Shown here: in pieces, positions 63,791 to 64,000 of the stretch
Numbering within the stretch: position 1 is the first letter of the stretch
Layout: every line of letters starts with the position of its first letter
DNA from: Lates calcarifer
Lineage: Eukaryota; Chordata; Actinopteri; Centropomidae
Assembly: GCF_001640805.2 (NCBI RefSeq)
Contig: NC_066835.1
Location: 4,701,563 to 4,765,562, forward strand
Reading direction: 5' to 3'
Length of the DNA stretch: 64,000 nt
Made by a program: the position numbers and the translations under genes
Notes under the pieces: model-generated
Seen by the model: only the letters and a program-made list of their open reading frames with translations
Databases searched by the model: none
What the model was told of the DNA's origin: nothing

Positions 63791-64000
63791 TCAAAGCAGA
63801 ATAAATAAATAAATAAATGGAACAGAGAAGTGGCCTTTATTAATAGCAGCTTCATTGAGACAGAAAAGTAAATTCGTCATACTTAGTAGTTTACCAATGA
63901 GAACACAAACTCCCACAACTGGGTACAGCTCAAAATGGGCAACTGATTGGATTTCTGCAGGTAATGAGAGAAACTTGTCAGGCAAGGCGTGTGAAAAGCT
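63791..64000 (-). mobile_element. possible DIRS/Ngaro-like RNase H fragment, copy 2, cut by window end
   Basis: Same frame as 44104-44379 with at least one substitution (LLSM preceded by IGK instead of ISK). Its upstream half lies beyond the window. Confidence 0.4.

Larger units (their letters stand above)
56021..64000 (+). repeat. long duplicated segment, copy 2 (continues past window end)
   Basis: Direct-orientation copy of 36181-44313. It starts at the gap edge and is still matching at the last base of the window (GTGTGAAAAGCT in both). Notable copy-2 states are: 14 bp missing near 56450, a longer CA repeat near 57959-57987, 30 bp missing before 60398, about 91 bp missing in the lectin CTLD2 exon, a shorter T run near 61511 and an inverted hairpin loop at 61009-61015. 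Confidence 0.95.

Overview
The window looks like gene-poor vertebrate DNA, most likely from a ray-finned (percomorph-type) fish. It is AT-rich, has no long open reading frame outside an assembly gap, carries many (CA)n/(TG)n microsatellites, and is scattered with decayed Tc1/mariner transposons, LINE reverse-transcriptase remnants, tRNA-derived SINE heads and interspersed repeats of the kind common in teleost introns and intergenic DNA. I recognised all families by eye from translated motifs and remembered consensus, so family names are judgements and not search results.

Layout. 1-35.8 kb: no host coding exon that I can support. It holds Tc1-like fragments (690-2115, split by about 1 kb of other DNA; 8130-8375; 34040-34320), a possible non-autonomous hAT-like element (10184-10820), a mariner/SETMAR-type transposase end (16200-16620), a LINE RT remnant (17490-18115), a tRNA-derived SINE (21965-22262) and several teleost interspersed repeats. 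A CpG-richer block at about 19.99-20.56 kb ending in a splice-donor-like site is the best candidate for a regulatory or first-exon sequence. 35.9-36.4 kb: another LINE RT remnant.

36.2-44.3 kb is nearly identical to 56.0-64.0 kb. The second copy begins exactly at the right edge of a 1000-base N gap (55021-56020) and runs off the window end. Divergence is small (scattered SNPs, one-base homopolymer changes, a few indels), so the first explanation to test is an assembly duplication of two haplotypes; a recent true segmental duplication is the alternative.

The only recognisable host genes are decayed C-type lectin-like (CTLD) genes: one at 40.27-41.21 kb (+), its copy at 60.08-60.91 kb (+), and a third, more diverged one at 50.78-52.54 kb (-). 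All share the plan 5' UTR exon, short signal-peptide exon with 37 coding bases, CTLD1 exon, CTLD2 exon, with phase-1 introns. All carry stops, frameshifts or deletions, so this is a CTLD pseudogene cluster and perhaps the edge of a larger lectin family array.

The most unusual sequence-level observation is a perfect 18-bp hairpin present in both long copies whose 7-base loop is exactly inverted between them. I found no evidence of a previously undescribed multi-gene system.
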